DNA of 64,000 nt from Dirofilaria immitis (GCA_024305405.1 JAKNDB010000107.1:3642501-3706500); one strand, 5' to 3'. Counted from the stretch's first letter, positions 1-18,491 are shown. Program-made: numbers and translations. The notes: a model not told the origin generated them from the letters alone.

Positions 1-3000
1 TCTATCTTTTTATCTGTCTATCTATGTGTTTCGAATATTTTTTATCAGTCTGTCCAATATTTTTATCAATTCACATTTAGTTTCAATTTTATCAAATTAT
101 CATTTCCATATTCAAAGAATAGAAGAAATATGTTCAAAGAAAGAGATAAATGAATGAACGGAAAAGATAAGAATGATTTGTGAAATAACTGAAGGTAATG
201 CATAAAAGTTTTTGATATTTTCTGAAGAATATATTATTGTTCAAAAATAACTAAAATTATGTGTTTTAGATATAGATAAGAAGTTGATTAATTATGAGAT
301 AATTTTTAATTGAATAATTGATAAATAATTCTTATTAATTTATAATCAAGTGATAATTTTAAAGTTAAAACTTCTGAAATAAGTAGGATGAATTTGGAGT
401 AAAAAAATGATCTCTCAGTGAATTCTCGCAATTAGTAAAAATTTGATTAATGATTAAGTTGCATTTTCGTTATTTTTCGCTTAATTTATCAATTCATAGC
501 AACGTGTGGAAGTTATCAATTGTAATGAGATAATAAGCAATCATATATATAGTAAATTATTCAAAATGCAAAATTAATTTTTATTCCAAACTTAATTTCA
601 ATTTTCGTATGTTTGAAATTGAATTAATGCCTATTTAGCAGTTGCTATTAATTTCAAAGAGAAAAAGTTTCAGTATAATAATGCATATTGCATAAGATAT
701 ATGATAAATAATTGCTGTAAAATTTGTGAGATAAATTCTATGGTTAACAAAATATTTGTCTCATTATGAAAAAGCTAAAATTCTGAATGAGAAAGAAAGA
801 AAAGAAAAATGGAAGAGAGTTTTTCAATATGAAATTTTAATTTCATTTAAATTATTTTTGTGAATGTTTTTTCTGTTTGTTATCATAATCAATTTTGCCC
901 CATAATAAATAAATGAATGAATGTTTAATGGTATAAATAAATATCATAATCAATTAAACTTCTTTTTCTATCTTTTAATTCGTTGCAATTTTACATCTCA
1001 TCTGTTTTACTTTCTCATTACTTCGTCAGATTCTCTACTATTACGATCAAAAAAAATAGCATTGATCTTTTTTTTTTATCATTATTGACACTTTCTTATC
1101 ACATCCTTTTCCATCTTACAACGGATCATTTTCGCTTTCACTATTATTCACTTTACGTACTACAAATTTTTGCAACATAATGATTTGTACATTGAAATAA
1201 TTTCAAGATATACTGATAAGTTATGGGAAGAAGTAAGTTTAAATGAAATCCTAATAGAAAATAACTGCAAATTATGTTCCAAGTGATGCTTAAATTAGTT
1301 TCAAGTGATAAGTGGCGGGAGATCGATAAATTATTCAATAAAAATTATTTAATATAAAAACAATCCAGGTGAAAATATTGAAAAAATGACGACAAAAGAT
1401 TTTAGCATTTGCAGAATATTTGAAACAGTTGTTAATTATTTGCCTGTAAATATGATAAAACAGAAATTTCATCTATCTCAATTTGAGTAAAGTTTTTTTT
1501 TAATTGTAAAGCTATATGTAAGAATGATGGACAGTATATATTGAATGATATTACAAATTAAAATTATCGATTAGTAATCGATTACTGCTTGATTTAAAAT
1601 TAAATATATTTGATACTTTTTTCGAAATGCTAATTGTTTTTAGCATTATAATGGCTTACAAAGATTCTAGAAAGTATAAAAAAGTAACTGATAAACGAAA
1701 AGATGAACTGCAAATTTGTGATAAAGCTATGATTAGTGATAACCAATTAATTTACTAATATATATATAGAATATTTATTAAATATTAAAGCAAATATCTG
1801 ATAAGGTGATTATTGATATGCAATCATTTATTAAAAGAAAATACATCTTTGAGTGGAAATTAAATCTAATGAAGGTATAGAGATTTATTTAATTTTCAGT
1901 TGAATCATTATAAAGTAATGATTTCATCTTGCTTTATAATATTAAATTCTTAATTTTTAATGAAAATTTGTGATTTGAAATCTATATTAAACTGAAAATT
2001 TAGGTTTAAATTTCTGGATCCTATAAATTTTTATTGTTGATAGCTTTGATAAATTCGAAAATTTTTAAATAAGGTAATATAAACTTTCATATTATCGAGA
2101 GTGACACTATTATCGAGAGTGATAAATTAATATTTGAGAAATTATGCAAGAATTCAATGAAATTTTTAATTTCTCTAAAGTTTATTAGTATAAAAATTTG
2201 TCATAAGATTTCCATGTACGCCTTCAATTTTTAAAAGCGTAGTATAAAAAGATAATGCTAGGTAAAAGTTGGTGATAGCAGATGGATGCTTTTACTCAAT
2301 GATTGGAAATGGAAAGGAAGCGGAAAAGCATTGAAATTTTAAGATACAAAATGGTATAAAAATGAGCATAATACAACGATTGTCATCTGAAGGAACGAAC
2401 GTATGGATGGATGGATGGATGGATGAATGGATGGATGGATGGATGGATTGATGATGAAGATGGGGTGTGTGAAGGAGTCAGTTCAGAATGTCGAAGCATC
2501 GGCGGCTTCATCCTTTCATCTATTTGATGCCTCAAATGGAGGAATGGTCTCGTTGCTTTTGTGAAGCATTCAAATCAGAAGCAAATTTTAGCACTATATT
2601 TATGTACGAAAGAGTTTCTCTTGTTGCTATCACTTAGTGTTTGATTTTTAAAAGATCAAACGATTATGCCGAACAATTCTCTTCCTGCCACTTCCATCTT
2701 CAGCTTCCTTTGCATGCATTCAATGGGTATATTGGGTTAGTTTGTTCTCCTCTTCCTACCATGTGGTTTCTTGAAAGCTTTTCAATTTTACTTTCTCAAC
2801 TATTTCAAATCAGTTATTCTTTAGTGATGTGACACATGAAATAACAGAAGGATCATTGTTATCATGAAGAGTATGTTCATTTCAAGCTTAATAAGTCTTT
2901 ATTGCAGTAGTAATGCTTGCATGATCATGAAGGATAATGCAAGTTATTCAGATTCTAATCATATCAATTCTCTTTGATGATGAGAAAGAATCTTGAAGAG

Positions 3001-3923
3001 AGGATGGAAGATTTGGTATAAAGATGGAATAAAATACTCATATTTATTCTTACTGATATATTTATAGAGAGTTCATTCTCTTCTACTGGAATAAAGAGAA
3101 TCCAATCGCTGCTAAAAAACATTTCGAAATTATTATATTTAAGAGAAGAGATTATCAAAATTTTCAGAATTTACACGATAGGTAGAATATTTCAAATTCT
3201 TCACATAATATGTCATAATTTCTTGACATCTATGATTAAGATTCGACGTTGCTTCTGAAAAATTTGCATCTTTAATATGTCTAGCATATGTGTGTATGTT
3301 TATGCATATATATATGCAATATGCATGCAAATATATATATATAACTTTTCTGTACAGCTATTTGGAACGGTTATTGTCACTACAACGATGATTGGTGTCT
3401 CGGAATGAACAATTCTGCTCAGATCACTTGACATATCATACGACGTATTATCAACGAATAACGTTTCATCTTTGCCGACATTTATACTATTGTAACCTTT
3501 GTGTAAAGATATTAAAAGCTTACTTATTGACAGGCAAACATGCAAATGACAGATAAACAATTTGTTTGCGGACATGCAAATAACATATGAAAGCTAGCTG
3601 ACATACTACACAATTCATGTACATTCATAGATAGATGCAAAATAAATATTTAAAAAAAAAGCCACAAAGTATGCCGACATGTTTTATAAACAGTACTTAT
3701 CAGTCATGTCAGTCTTAAAGTACATAGCATATGAGATATGATTATGTGAGAATCACTACAATTCAGATTCCTTCTAACAAAAGAACTGAATCAAATCAGC
3801 ATTCCGTTCTTGAAAAACTTTTTAAGAATCTGGATAATTTTCCTAATTTTTTCCTTTTATTCTTACAAACTCATACCATTTACCAGACTAAATTAGTTTA
3901 TTTCAAAAATTCTTTTCTTTCTT
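1..3923. other. AT-rich intergenic DNA
   Basis: No gene is supported here. The short open frames are AT-rich, lack family resemblance and have no splice context that makes sense. It holds simple repeats (an ATGG run near 2400, an AT-rich ATATATGC stretch near 3303-3345) and a short duplicated motif at about 2092-2124. Confidence 0.7.
2401..2449. repeat. (ATGG)n microsatellite
   Basis: About a dozen tandem ATGG units with one interrupted unit (ATGA) near the middle. This is a simple tetranucleotide repeat and probably length-variable. No gene contains it. Confidence 0.9.
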
Positions 3924-4317
3924 TCACTGATAATAGTAATATCTTAGATTTTCAGGAATAGTGGCGCAGTTGGCCTGTTTTTGGATGTTGCAAAATCGCA
4001 CGATTTCAGAAATTAAAATGCGCCCTCTTTCTGGTCCGTATCCATTCGGTGGTTTCGTGTCATTGACTGGAACCCAGCAATCAGCTCCTCCGGTACCGCC
4101 GGTACCAACAATCTTCCTAATCAATATACAAACGAGCAATGGAACCGCTATTATATGCACATGTATCGCCAAATGTTGTTCGCTCAGATTTCGGCCGATG
4201 CGCAGGTTGTTTTCGTAGTGACAATTGCAAATTTATCTTCACCATCTCCGACCAAATAGAATCACTTTGTCGATCACAAACGTAAGTAAACATCATTCGA
4301 CGAGTACGTTTAGACAT
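3924..4317 (-). other. Unrecognised open stretch, possible short membrane protein
   Basis: This block is less AT-rich than its surroundings. On the minus strand one frame opens at the ATG at 4317 (starts MSKRTRRMMFTYVCDRQSD) and stops near 4117. A second frame, open from about 4240 to 3924, carries a hydrophobic segment (HIIAVPLLVCILI), a Gly/Thr-rich turn and two Cys-containing stretches. The two overlapping frames could be one protein of roughly 130 residues split by a base-count error at the AAATTT near 4230, since such errors are frequent in this window. I do not recognise a family. The plus strand is also open over 3961-4218, so it may not be coding at all. Confidence 0.25.
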
Positions 4318-4594
4318 AATGCGTTATTGCACAAAAAGAAAAACTACTATTTGCGCTCTCTGGAAAATTTGTAACCATATGCCGATGAAGATGGCGAATC
4401 GGAATTGAACGTCAGCTAGGTAAGAATAGATGGTATTTCGACTTGAAAATAGCATCATTAGCGAACTATCTTTAGTGATCAGTAGTTATTAGTGGATGAT
4501 CGATTTTAGTACTGATCAATTTAACATTTATGTATCATTGGTGTATCGATAACAAATTCTTCAGAGGCAACGAATTATTCATTTTCACCAGCAA

Positions 4595-6397
4595 ATGGCC
4601 GTAAAAGCAGCGACAGAGGATAAAAACGGGAATGCTTCATTGGTACAATGTAACAATCATCCGAAATTTGATTTCACTCAGCTTGCCAAAAGTATCGAAA
4701 ATGAAAGCAAAGTGAGTTTGACGTATCATTATTTGATTTCAAAATTAATGGATGATTGATTGCATGTGAAACTAAATTTGAAAATAGCTAAACTCAATTA
4801 CTTCTATAATCGGGATTCAGGTTAAGAATCAAAATGGACTTTTTATTCTGTATACATCGAAACATTTTTGTTTTTAATGAACGTTTTGGCAGAAAAGAAT
4901 AGTAAAAAGAAGGAAGAGGAAAAGCTAATATTTTGCTATTTTTGATTTCACAAACAGAATTTTTCATGAATTGTTTCATTTTTTTCAAAAACTATATTTT
5001 CTATTCATATTTTATATTGCTATTTCAGTTTATTTCACTTTTCTTTTTATTTTCATTAATTTTAGTTGGCGAAAGCAACAAGAAATCGTAATAGATTAAC
5101 ACGAAATTGTTTACCGAATACATCAACTGCATCCACTACTTCCGAGAATGATTCTAATAAACCATGGTTAATAATTTATTTAATAGTTAAATAATTAAGC
5201 TTGATATAAGCCAGGTATGGCGTAGCAATAATTTCCGAATTCAGAATTGAGAACCAAATAAATATCGAGCAAATGTATTAGTATTGGGATAAAATTGACT
5301 TAAGTAGTAGGATAGTTTCAAAAATCTAATAATATTTGATTTCAGGTTTTTATTACCAAAACGTAATACTGGTAGAGGAAATCGTCCCAAGAAAGAGTTC
5401 ATTTGTAAATTTTGTAATCGACATTTTACTAAATCATATAATTTGTTAATACATGAACGTACGCATACCGACGAGCGACCATATGACTGTGATATTTGTG
5501 GGAAAGCTTTCCGCAGACAGGATCATCTGCGAGATCACAGGTTTTAATTTTTTTTTAAATTATCACTTTCGTTTTTAACCTCTGCGCGTAAGCTGACAAA
5601 ATAGACACTTCAGTAATATGATACCTATTACTGAATTTAGATATGTATTTCAATTTACATTTTGTCTTTTTTCTTTTCAGATTTATTCATTCGAAGGATA
5701 AGCCATTCAAATGTGAGATATGCCAGAAAGGATTCTGTCAATCACGAACACTTCAAGTTCATCGAATTTCACATACCAACTCATTAGATGTGGAACAGAG
5801 GAAATCAAGAAAAGATCAGAATAACGTCATGATTTCTCCATCAAATAAGGTAAGATATATATTTTAGTCATTTCGTTCAAAGACAAGCAAATATGATTCA
5901 GTATTCAAGAAGTTCATTCTTCTTCAACAGGATTAAAATTTTAATTGTTACTTCATTCATATAAATCTGGAAAAAGTTAGGTCAGGTGAATTTTTTCCTG
6001 ACAGAGGAATGTTCTTATTCATAAACACAAATATGATTCCATAGCTAAAAATAGTTTTAGATGGGACTAAAATCATCGATATTCAATTTTTCCGATAGAT
6101 GAATAAAATTAGTATCTAGTTTGATTATTTTATTTTATTTCATTAGCCATGTATTTTTTTAATCATACTTGTATTTTGAAATTTCATAGATCTTATTTCA
6201 AAGAATACAACTTATTTCTTCTATTACATTTTACTTATGAATAATCCTTTAGAGATATTTCCTGCAATACTTTTTTCTTTCAGGATAAACGGATGTTATC
6301 CGGAAGAACAAATATTGTCAAGAAGAATATGATTTCTACCAATAGTGATTCAAAATCACCATTATTAGAAAAAATTTCTGTCGTGAACTCATTATAA
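4595..6397 (+). CDS. odd: Odd-skipped/OSR C2H2 zinc-finger transcription factor
   Basis: Likely exons: 4595-4711, 5066-5166, 5346-5540, 5681-5849, 6284-6397. The N-terminal part has the short motif KFDFTQLA, resembling the FDF-x-x-LA motif before the fingers of vertebrate OSR proteins. Three consecutive C2H2 fingers follow, starting at CKFC, CDIC and CEIC, joined by the linkers HTDERPY and HSKDKPF. The finger helices ([25 protein letters not shown]) are near-identical to fly odd and human OSR1/2, so DNA binding in the nucleus is a safe inference. The family patterns gut and other epithelial development; C. elegans has odd-1 and odd-2, and I cannot say which this matches. The tail after finger 3 is short and lysine/serine-rich. 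The start is the first ATG after a TTCTTCAG acceptor at 4563, which could be a cis or a spliced-leader site. Confidence 0.95.
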
Positions 6398-7631
6398 TTG
6401 TTTGGAAAATATATTTGAAATATTTGCAAAATAGTAAATCATTATTTCATTAGGATTTAAATTTAAAAACCAATCTTTTACGATATGCTAAAATCGATTT
6501 ACTAAATTTATGCCAATATTTTAATGAATTTTTTTTTTTGCATAGTTTAAATTGCAGTGGTATGAAATTTTAAACTTTACATTGAGATGTACGATAGAGG
6601 CGATTATCATAATTTATCTAAATTTCCTTTTATTCATGTACAACTATATTTTTTGACGTTTCTTTTATATGTGTATATTTTATAGCTTCTTATTAATTTA
6701 GTTTAACCTTTAGTTTAAAATCTAAAAATTGATAAATTTTGTTTAAAAGAGACAGGGAAAAAAGAATAATCAAAATAATGAAAACAGAAATGACAAAAAA
6801 TATACTGTTTATATCATTGCATTTGTATCGAATACAATTTTAATGCATAATTTCTTAAATATAAAAATATTTGGAAATGAAATTGTCCTTTCTATTCTCT
6901 CTGCAATTTTTATTCATATTTCTTTTATTTATTTGTTATTTCATAATTATATTTATTCCGATGCTATAAATATTTTTTGTATTACTATTTTATTACATCA
7001 GGTAATCAGATATATCTTATCAGAATATCATGGTGAGCTAAAAAGTTAATGATCATCGAGCAAAATTATGATAAAATCAACTGCTCAGGCAAATATTTCA
7101 CTTTTCATTATCCATTAGAGACACTAAGTTTTAAAAATCTATAACATCCATTACTGAGAGAAATACTAAGTGATAGTTCTGTTTTCTCGAAATAAATCGA
7201 TAAAAATATCATTTGATGTTAGCTATTCCAGCTTGGAAATGCAATAATATTCAATTTTTATTTGCTTGATAGGGATGCTTATGAATAATGAATGGTACTA
7301 CTTTAGAAATGATTATCTATATCTTACAAAACTGTATTGCTTATGATTATCAATAATATCGCTGTAATCCTAATTCTACCTCTAAAATAGTTCCAAACGA
7401 ACATTAATCATATCTACCAAGACATCATGAATAATCAGTATGTATCTGCAACCAGATCTCCATTTTGTATATACCATTTCGGGACGAGAAAAGTACATGG
7501 TGTTTCACGGTTACCATTGGCCGTTGTTCGATATTTCAGAACAATAGTAAGGAATGAGGAGGTTGTACTCCTTGAGGTTAAATTCTTATTAATTATCATT
7601 TGTGCTATCATTCAGTGAGTTACTTATTTCG
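6398..7631. other. Intergenic, no gene seen
   Basis: AT-rich spacer between the odd-skipped gene and RECQ1. It holds no open frame with family resemblance. The last part contains the candidate trans-splice acceptor for RECQ1. Confidence 0.6.
7609..7616 (+). promoter_or_regulatory. Candidate spliced-leader acceptor for RECQ1
   Basis: ATTCAG ends at 7615, 16 bases before the RECQ1 ATG at 7632, after a T/A-rich stretch. Nematode mRNAs commonly receive a spliced leader at such sites close to the start codon. It could also be a cis acceptor of a 5' UTR intron. Confidence 0.4.
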
Positions 7632-13030
<5,399 letters not shown>

Positions 13031-13170
13031 TGACGTCTTAAATGAATATTATTTTTCCACATTCATGTATTTGCTATTTCATATTGGCAGTTTTTTCTCA
13101 TTTGTACAGAAATATGTTAGATGAGTTGTGGATGTTATTAATTTGTTCATCAAGATAATGTATTACCGCG

Positions 13171-13176
13171 AATAAA
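13171..13176 (+). terminator. Candidate RECQ1 poly(A) signal
   Basis: Canonical AATAAA about 140 bases after the RECQ1 stop codon, in AT-rich DNA. Such hexamers occur by chance in this background, so support is moderate. Confidence 0.45.
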
Positions 13177-13749
13177 TATATTTACTACATTGTAGGTGTT
13201 ACCAATTTTTAAGGATAAATGGATCCGTGCAATGAAATCGTTTCGTGCTTTGAAGCCTTTTAATTTGAAATTTCTTGAAACAACAAATTAGTTGAAACGG
13301 TAAAATATTTATGATTTATTCTGTGCAGTAGTGATCGAATATTTTTGAATGTGTTGAAAAGGGAAATTAGGATAGGGGAAAGAAATAGTTTAACTCATTA
13401 GGAGACTTAAGTCGTATTCTCGTCCCGATTAATCGATTAAATAATTGAGTGACTTTTCTGCTTAATTTAGTACACGAGAAGGAAAGGAATGAAAAAAATA
13501 ATTCCGTAATTATTCCAAATTATTGCTTTTTCTTTTTAATTTAAGCGTTCATTTTTTTAGATTAAAAGGCTCATGAAATTATCTATTGAAGTGGAACATG
13601 AGATTTATTAGAATTTGATGGACGAACATGGATATTTAGAAAATCAGAATTGAAATTAGAAATTAAGTAAAAATGAGTATGGTTTTCTAAACCATAGGGA
13701 TGAAGGATTTTCCTATTCAACACTCGTAATTTTTCTGAAAAAACAAGCG

Positions 13750-13757
13750 TTTTGCAG
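13750..13757 (+). promoter_or_regulatory. Candidate spliced-leader acceptor for the DDAH-like gene
   Basis: TTTTGCAG ends at 13757, 23 bases before the chosen ATG at 13781. The match to a nematode 3' splice site and the short distance suggest trans-splicing or a 5' UTR intron. Confidence 0.45.
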
Positions 13758-13780
13758 CTGCGGAAGTGAATGTAATCAAC

Positions 13781-15822
13781 ATGCGTTACACGCATGCTAT
13801 CATTGCTCGTATTCCAAACAGTGTAAAAATGGAGAAGAAAATGAAAATTGATCTGGCGCTTGCCGAGAAGCAACTAGAAGAGCTTTGCGAGATGCTTAGA
13901 GAAGTTTGTATTTTGTGTCATATGCAGATCTGTCAATGCTTTCAGCTTTATGAAATCATTACAGGCTGGTATAGATATTATTGAACTCTCACCTGAGGAG
14001 CATTGTTTACAACACACTTTATTTACTGGAGACGCTGCCATTTGTATTAACGGTACTGCCTTGATTACTCGTCCAAAGAAAATTGGAAGCCGTTTACTTG
14101 AGGTATATAATTTTTTTCGAAATTGCGGCGAGGAATGATCGACAAATAACAACGCAGCGGCTGTGATACTTTCGAGGGAGAGAAAGAGAGACTGAAAAGA
14201 GTAATGAGAAATAGGAGACGAAGTATCCAAAACTATCCTATTTACCGATTCCACCCACCCATCTTTTTCTGTAGAATTTCTGTTTATCACTTTCAAGAAT
14301 TATTTTTATAAATATTTTGCTTGGAATATATAACTGATAGGAACCAGTTGAACAATAGCTACATGAACAATATGTGTATAATATCTGTTGCGATCTTAAT
14401 GGCTAAAAGTGCTAATTTTGTTTATAATATATCAGGCTTTTCCATTATAGAATCACCGTTGAAAGGAAATATAATTTAGTCATATTGTTGCTATTATTTA
14501 TATATCCGATACTTTATTAATGAATTATTATTTATAGATTAGCAATTTGCTTAATCAACTTGCCTGGCAGGTTGTAGAAACACCACAAGCTTCTGAACAC
14601 AATAAAAAAATTGTACTAGAGGGAAGTGATGTTTTGTATACTGGTAAAGAAGTATTTGTTGGTATACGAAAGAATGGAACCAATATGGAAGGAGCATTGG
14701 TAATTTTATCTGAATTCCTAATATATTTTTATTATTTCAAGAATTGTAACGTTATATTATATAACAAATGCTATTTCTAAACTTAAGAGGAATTTTTGAA
14801 TGATAATTCATTCGTTTATCGATTATTTTCAGGTTGTTGCGCGAACATTTTCTGATTTAGCTGTAATACCAATTACACTTCCTGGAACTGAGCCTTTAAG
14901 ACATTATGTTTCATTGATTTCGGCCGATGTTCTTGCAGTAGGGAGTTCAAAAGAAGCGAAACAAATTATACAAGTATTTCTTCATTAAATTATATATTTT
15001 TTAACGCATGGGGAGGCAATTTATTGCTTAACTGCTATTGAATCAGTCCAATATTTTTAGTTCAAGTAAATAACATTTCCACTGATAAATTTATGCAAAT
15101 CTTTCTATTAGCGGTCTTGTTTGCTTTCTTAGGCCAGTCATATATATATTTCATTTATTGTTTCACTGTTTTTTCTTTTTTAAATGTAACTCAAAGAAGA
15201 TCTATAAGAATCTATTTTTAGAATATGGAGCGGCAGGCAACCTTCCGATACAAAACTCTTACAGTGAAGCATGATGAAGCTGTAAATTGCATAAATGTTA
15301 ATGATTACGTCATTTACCGGCAGGATACTCCAGAAACGGTATTTTTATAATTTTTGTGCTAATTGCGTCATAAATTTTTCGTAAGTTTTAAACGAAAAAA
15401 TGATGAGGCATCATAATGAAAAATGGATTAAGTTAATACCTTACTTATACATATATGGAATTTTAATAATATATCATAGTACTTTCTTATTTTTTGTCGC
15501 GTATCCTGTTTACATTAAAGTCGAAGATATTGATAGTTATAAACAAGGCTGTGACTTTTCAGATTTGTCATGATTTTAAATATTGGCTAATATCATCCTG
15601 AGATTTCTGGCCGTTACTGCTACTTAGTAGCGAGATATTTTACATACAATATATACATTTCCTTCCACTTATTTCTAAGAATTGTTTCAGAAATTTCAAA
15701 TTCTTCATGAACCGATCCAAATGGTTGGAATAACAGCGCGTGAATTGGCAAAAATTGGCAGTCCTATCTCACGTCTCATTTTGCTCACTATGAAAATGAA
15801 AATCTTGAAATCTCTTTGGTGA
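13781..15822 (+). CDS. ddah: DDAH-like protein, probably a pseudoenzyme
   Basis: Six exons: 13781-13903, 13965-14102, 14538-14699, 14833-14973, 15222-15338, 15691-15822, all in phase, giving about 270 residues (human DDAH1 285). DDAH enzymes hydrolyse asymmetric dimethylarginine and so relieve nitric-oxide synthase inhibition. Family blocks are clear: TGDAAICINGTALITRPKK (human EDVAVV..ALITRP), LEGSDVLYTGKEVFVG (human LDGGDVLFTGREFFVG), DVLAVGSSKEAKQ, and RYKTLTVKHDEAVNCI. However, the catalytic His of human DDAH1 (His173) aligns with Pro in TEPLRHYVS, and the nucleophilic Cys (Cys274) aligns with Arg in GSPISRLILL. The Asp of the first block and the Arg of ALITRP are kept. I infer a folded protein without hydrolase activity, perhaps a binder or regulator. 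A one-base sequence error at each site cannot be excluded. Confidence 0.92.
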
Positions 15823-17447
15823 TTGTCCCCAATTTGCTTAACTTTTATAGAATTACGTATACCTTGTTTTCTGAGACATAATCCGGTAACTATGTATAAT
15901 TCCTATCTTTTTATGCTAATCTTTCATTATATGTTGCACATATTTATTGTCGAAGTCAAGAGGACTTTTCTAAGAGATTGTAGATATCATCTCATCTAGA
16001 TGTTTTACATTACTAAACATAAATAGGATAGGCAATATCATTTTAGATCTTCTATTCATTATCTTATGATTTTTTGAATCATGCTTCACTACAGCGATAC
16101 ATTAAGATCTCTTTTTATTTAACCATATTTACTTATATAGAATTATGCTACCAAAATTTTCAGTTCTTTCGGCACATTTGCCTTGCTTGTACGTTTCTCC
16201 AACTGCTCCGTACTTTTCCGTTAACGACACATTCCCTTAACATTCCGCAACATGGAGTGAGCGAAAGGTGGTAGGGTAACGGAAGATGTACAAAAGAAAA
16301 TATCGTACATCTTCATGAAAAACCGATTACGGCTTTTGACAGTAACGGATGTTATATTTTCTATCCGATTTAGAAAGCCTCATTTTTCCAATATGAGCAG
16401 GATCAATGCTAGCAAAATGTTTTTAGTTGAAATAAGTTACTAAATTTCTTGGACGATGTAGGTACAGAAAGTATACAAGCAATAATAGAACTTTAAATAA
16501 AAATTTGACACTCACTAAAATAGTGATACAGCAAATAACCACAATCACGGGCTACGAAGAAGTATTGGAAAGAAGCGTAACGAATTCATGAAATGATAAC
16601 AAAAATAACAACCGAATGGTCCAGCAGACATCAAAGCCACAATTTTGTCGTATACCTAGAAAGTTAAAATATTGGAAAAAATTACAAATACCTATGGATT
16701 TAGGATTAGAGAACGATTTGATCCAGAAATTAATGGAAAATCCCCATAATGCTCAAGCACTATTTTGTCTGGTCTGCTTTTGTATGAAAGAACGTTGAGG
16801 AATATTAGCTAGAAAAAGTCGAGAAATATTAGCTGTAGGTTATACTAATTATTCAGTCGCTAAAATGAACAGATAAAGTAATCAAAACGAAGAAGGCAAA
16901 AAGGCAGCTCAGAAAAGCACGCAACTCTTAACATGTATAAACTTTTCTATTGTGTAGCATATAAGTAAAATTTGAAAGTTATGGTCGTGGCGTACGAAAA
17001 AAAAGAATAACGCTGGTTAAGAAAAAGCCTAAAGAAAGATATAAAGAAAGTGAAAAATCGTTCTATTATTGCCAAAAATCATCGGGAGGAAAGGATTGCA
17101 CAAACTAGTAACGAGTTCAAACAGAAAACATAATCTACAATAACATCCACCAGTATTATTACGGTGTAAATAAAATTATATTTGCTGAACTGCGTGAAAG
17201 TTGCATATTTTAAACAATTTTTCTTTCCAAGAGTTTAACGGAAACAGATGAAAAAATTTTGATGATTTAGATGGAATTTTTCGCTAATATATTGCGTACT
17301 ATAATGGAAAGAAAAATTCGGATATTTTTTTCCTCGAATTTTAGATCGCAAGAATAGGAACATAAACGACTATCACGCTTTCGAAAGGAAACGAAAAATG
17401 ATTGAAATATAATGAAGATTGAGATCAGTTTCCAAATACATATGAAA
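15823..17447. other. Intergenic region between convergent genes
   Basis: 3' regions of the DDAH-like gene (+) and flower (-). The only open frame of note, 16616-16798 (+), is lysine-rich and unrecognised, with no splice or family support. I see no mobile element or RNA gene. Confidence 0.6.
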
Positions 17448-18491
17448 TTAAGCCATGGATGGATTTCCAAAGGATGCCGGTGTCTGCTGCTGGTTAACAT
17501 TTGCATTCCAGGCTGGATCTGTGGTGCCACCCATCGATGATAAATCCGCTTTTTGCCCAATGCCAAGAAACCATAAACTGTGCCTGATGCAAAAATCATC
17601 CCACCACCAAGCACAGTATTTAACTCAGTGCACAGTAATATTGGCAGCACACCCATGCTATAAAAATTTAACTGTATACTGTATGATACAATACACAGAA
17701 AGAACTAAGCGTTTTAAGTTTTAGGAGAGGAGAGAGAAGTACGAAATATACCTCTGAACAACATTTCTAAGGAAATGTAAAATAACAATTCTGATTTGTG
17801 TCATGTGTTGAGAGAATAATAATACTAATATCTTTTTCCTTTAGAAATCTCAAAACTGTTTAAAAATAGTCAATATGCATCAAAATATTAAAAACTTACG
17901 TGCAATAAAGAGCTGCTTTCTGCCAATACTTTCGTGATTCCGAAAACATGGCAATTTTTTCAATGAAATCAATAAACATACAACAAAACGGAGCCTCCAA
18001 TGCCACCGTAAGTATACCAAATGCTCTGCAATACAGTTATTGAAATACATTAAATGAAATATTAATTAAAAATATCCTAACTATTGCTTATAAATTTTGG
18101 AAATTACTTTGGAATCAAATTAACTATAACTCTTAAAAATCTTAATAAGATTTAATACACTTTTCATAAACTTTTTCATAAACCGTAACATTTGCAGCAA
18201 GCAACAAAAATCCATGGCCGCATGATACCCTTTACTATTAAGTTTCATTACATTAGAAATAATTAATAGATAAAATTGCAAATAAATAACAGTAACTAAC
18301 AGCTGCAATAGAACAGCAATGATACAGGTTGCAGAAAACGAAAGTAAACCAAGTACAGCAAAGCAAATAGCCACAAAACCGCCAAGTACTCCCAGTGCTT
18401 TAGCCAAGAAACGCACCCACCACGGAAAAGCAGCATTTGGATCATGCTCTTGTTGCATTTGCGATTGCAGTCCAGATGTTGCTGCACCCAT
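17448..18491 (-). CDS. fwe: Flower homologue (CACFD1 family), multi-pass membrane protein
   Basis: Exons on the minus strand: 18491-18301, 18025-17900, 17657-17448, giving about 175 residues (fly flower about 194). The N-terminus (AAFPWWVRFLAKALGVLGGF) and the segment TVALEAPFCCMFIDF match flower, including the conserved membrane Glu in LEAP. The third membrane block, GGGMIFASGTVYGFLALGKK, matches fly [21 protein letters not shown]. Flower proteins sit in synaptic vesicles and plasma membrane, where they have been linked to calcium entry, endocytosis and cell competition. After LALGKK the frame must shift: the A5 run (T5 at 17550-17554 on the plus strand) needs one more A, giving a polar tail ADLSSMGGTTDPAW...FGNPSMA and a stop at 17448-17450. 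Unshifted, the frame runs to 17267 with an unrelated tail. Confidence 0.92.

Larger units (their letters stand above)
13031..13780. other. RECQ1 3' region and spacer to DDAH
   Basis: No gene is visible. An AATAAA lies at 13171-13176. The gap is longer than a typical worm operon spacer, although both genes are on the plus strand and an acceptor lies just before the next ATG. Confidence 0.6.

Noticed and set aside
13874..14296. 140-codon minus-strand open frame
   Set aside because: It lies antisense to DDAH exons 1-2 and the following intron, with no family resemblance.
16616..16798. Lysine-rich 60-codon plus-strand frame
   Set aside because: No recognisable family and no exon context. The chance of such a frame in 1.6 kb of intergenic DNA is high.
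17267..17447. Extended C-terminal tail of flower in the unshifted frame
   Set aside because: Low-complexity hydrophobic/basic composition unlike any flower protein. The one-base correction gives a better tail and stop, so I ended the gene at 17448.
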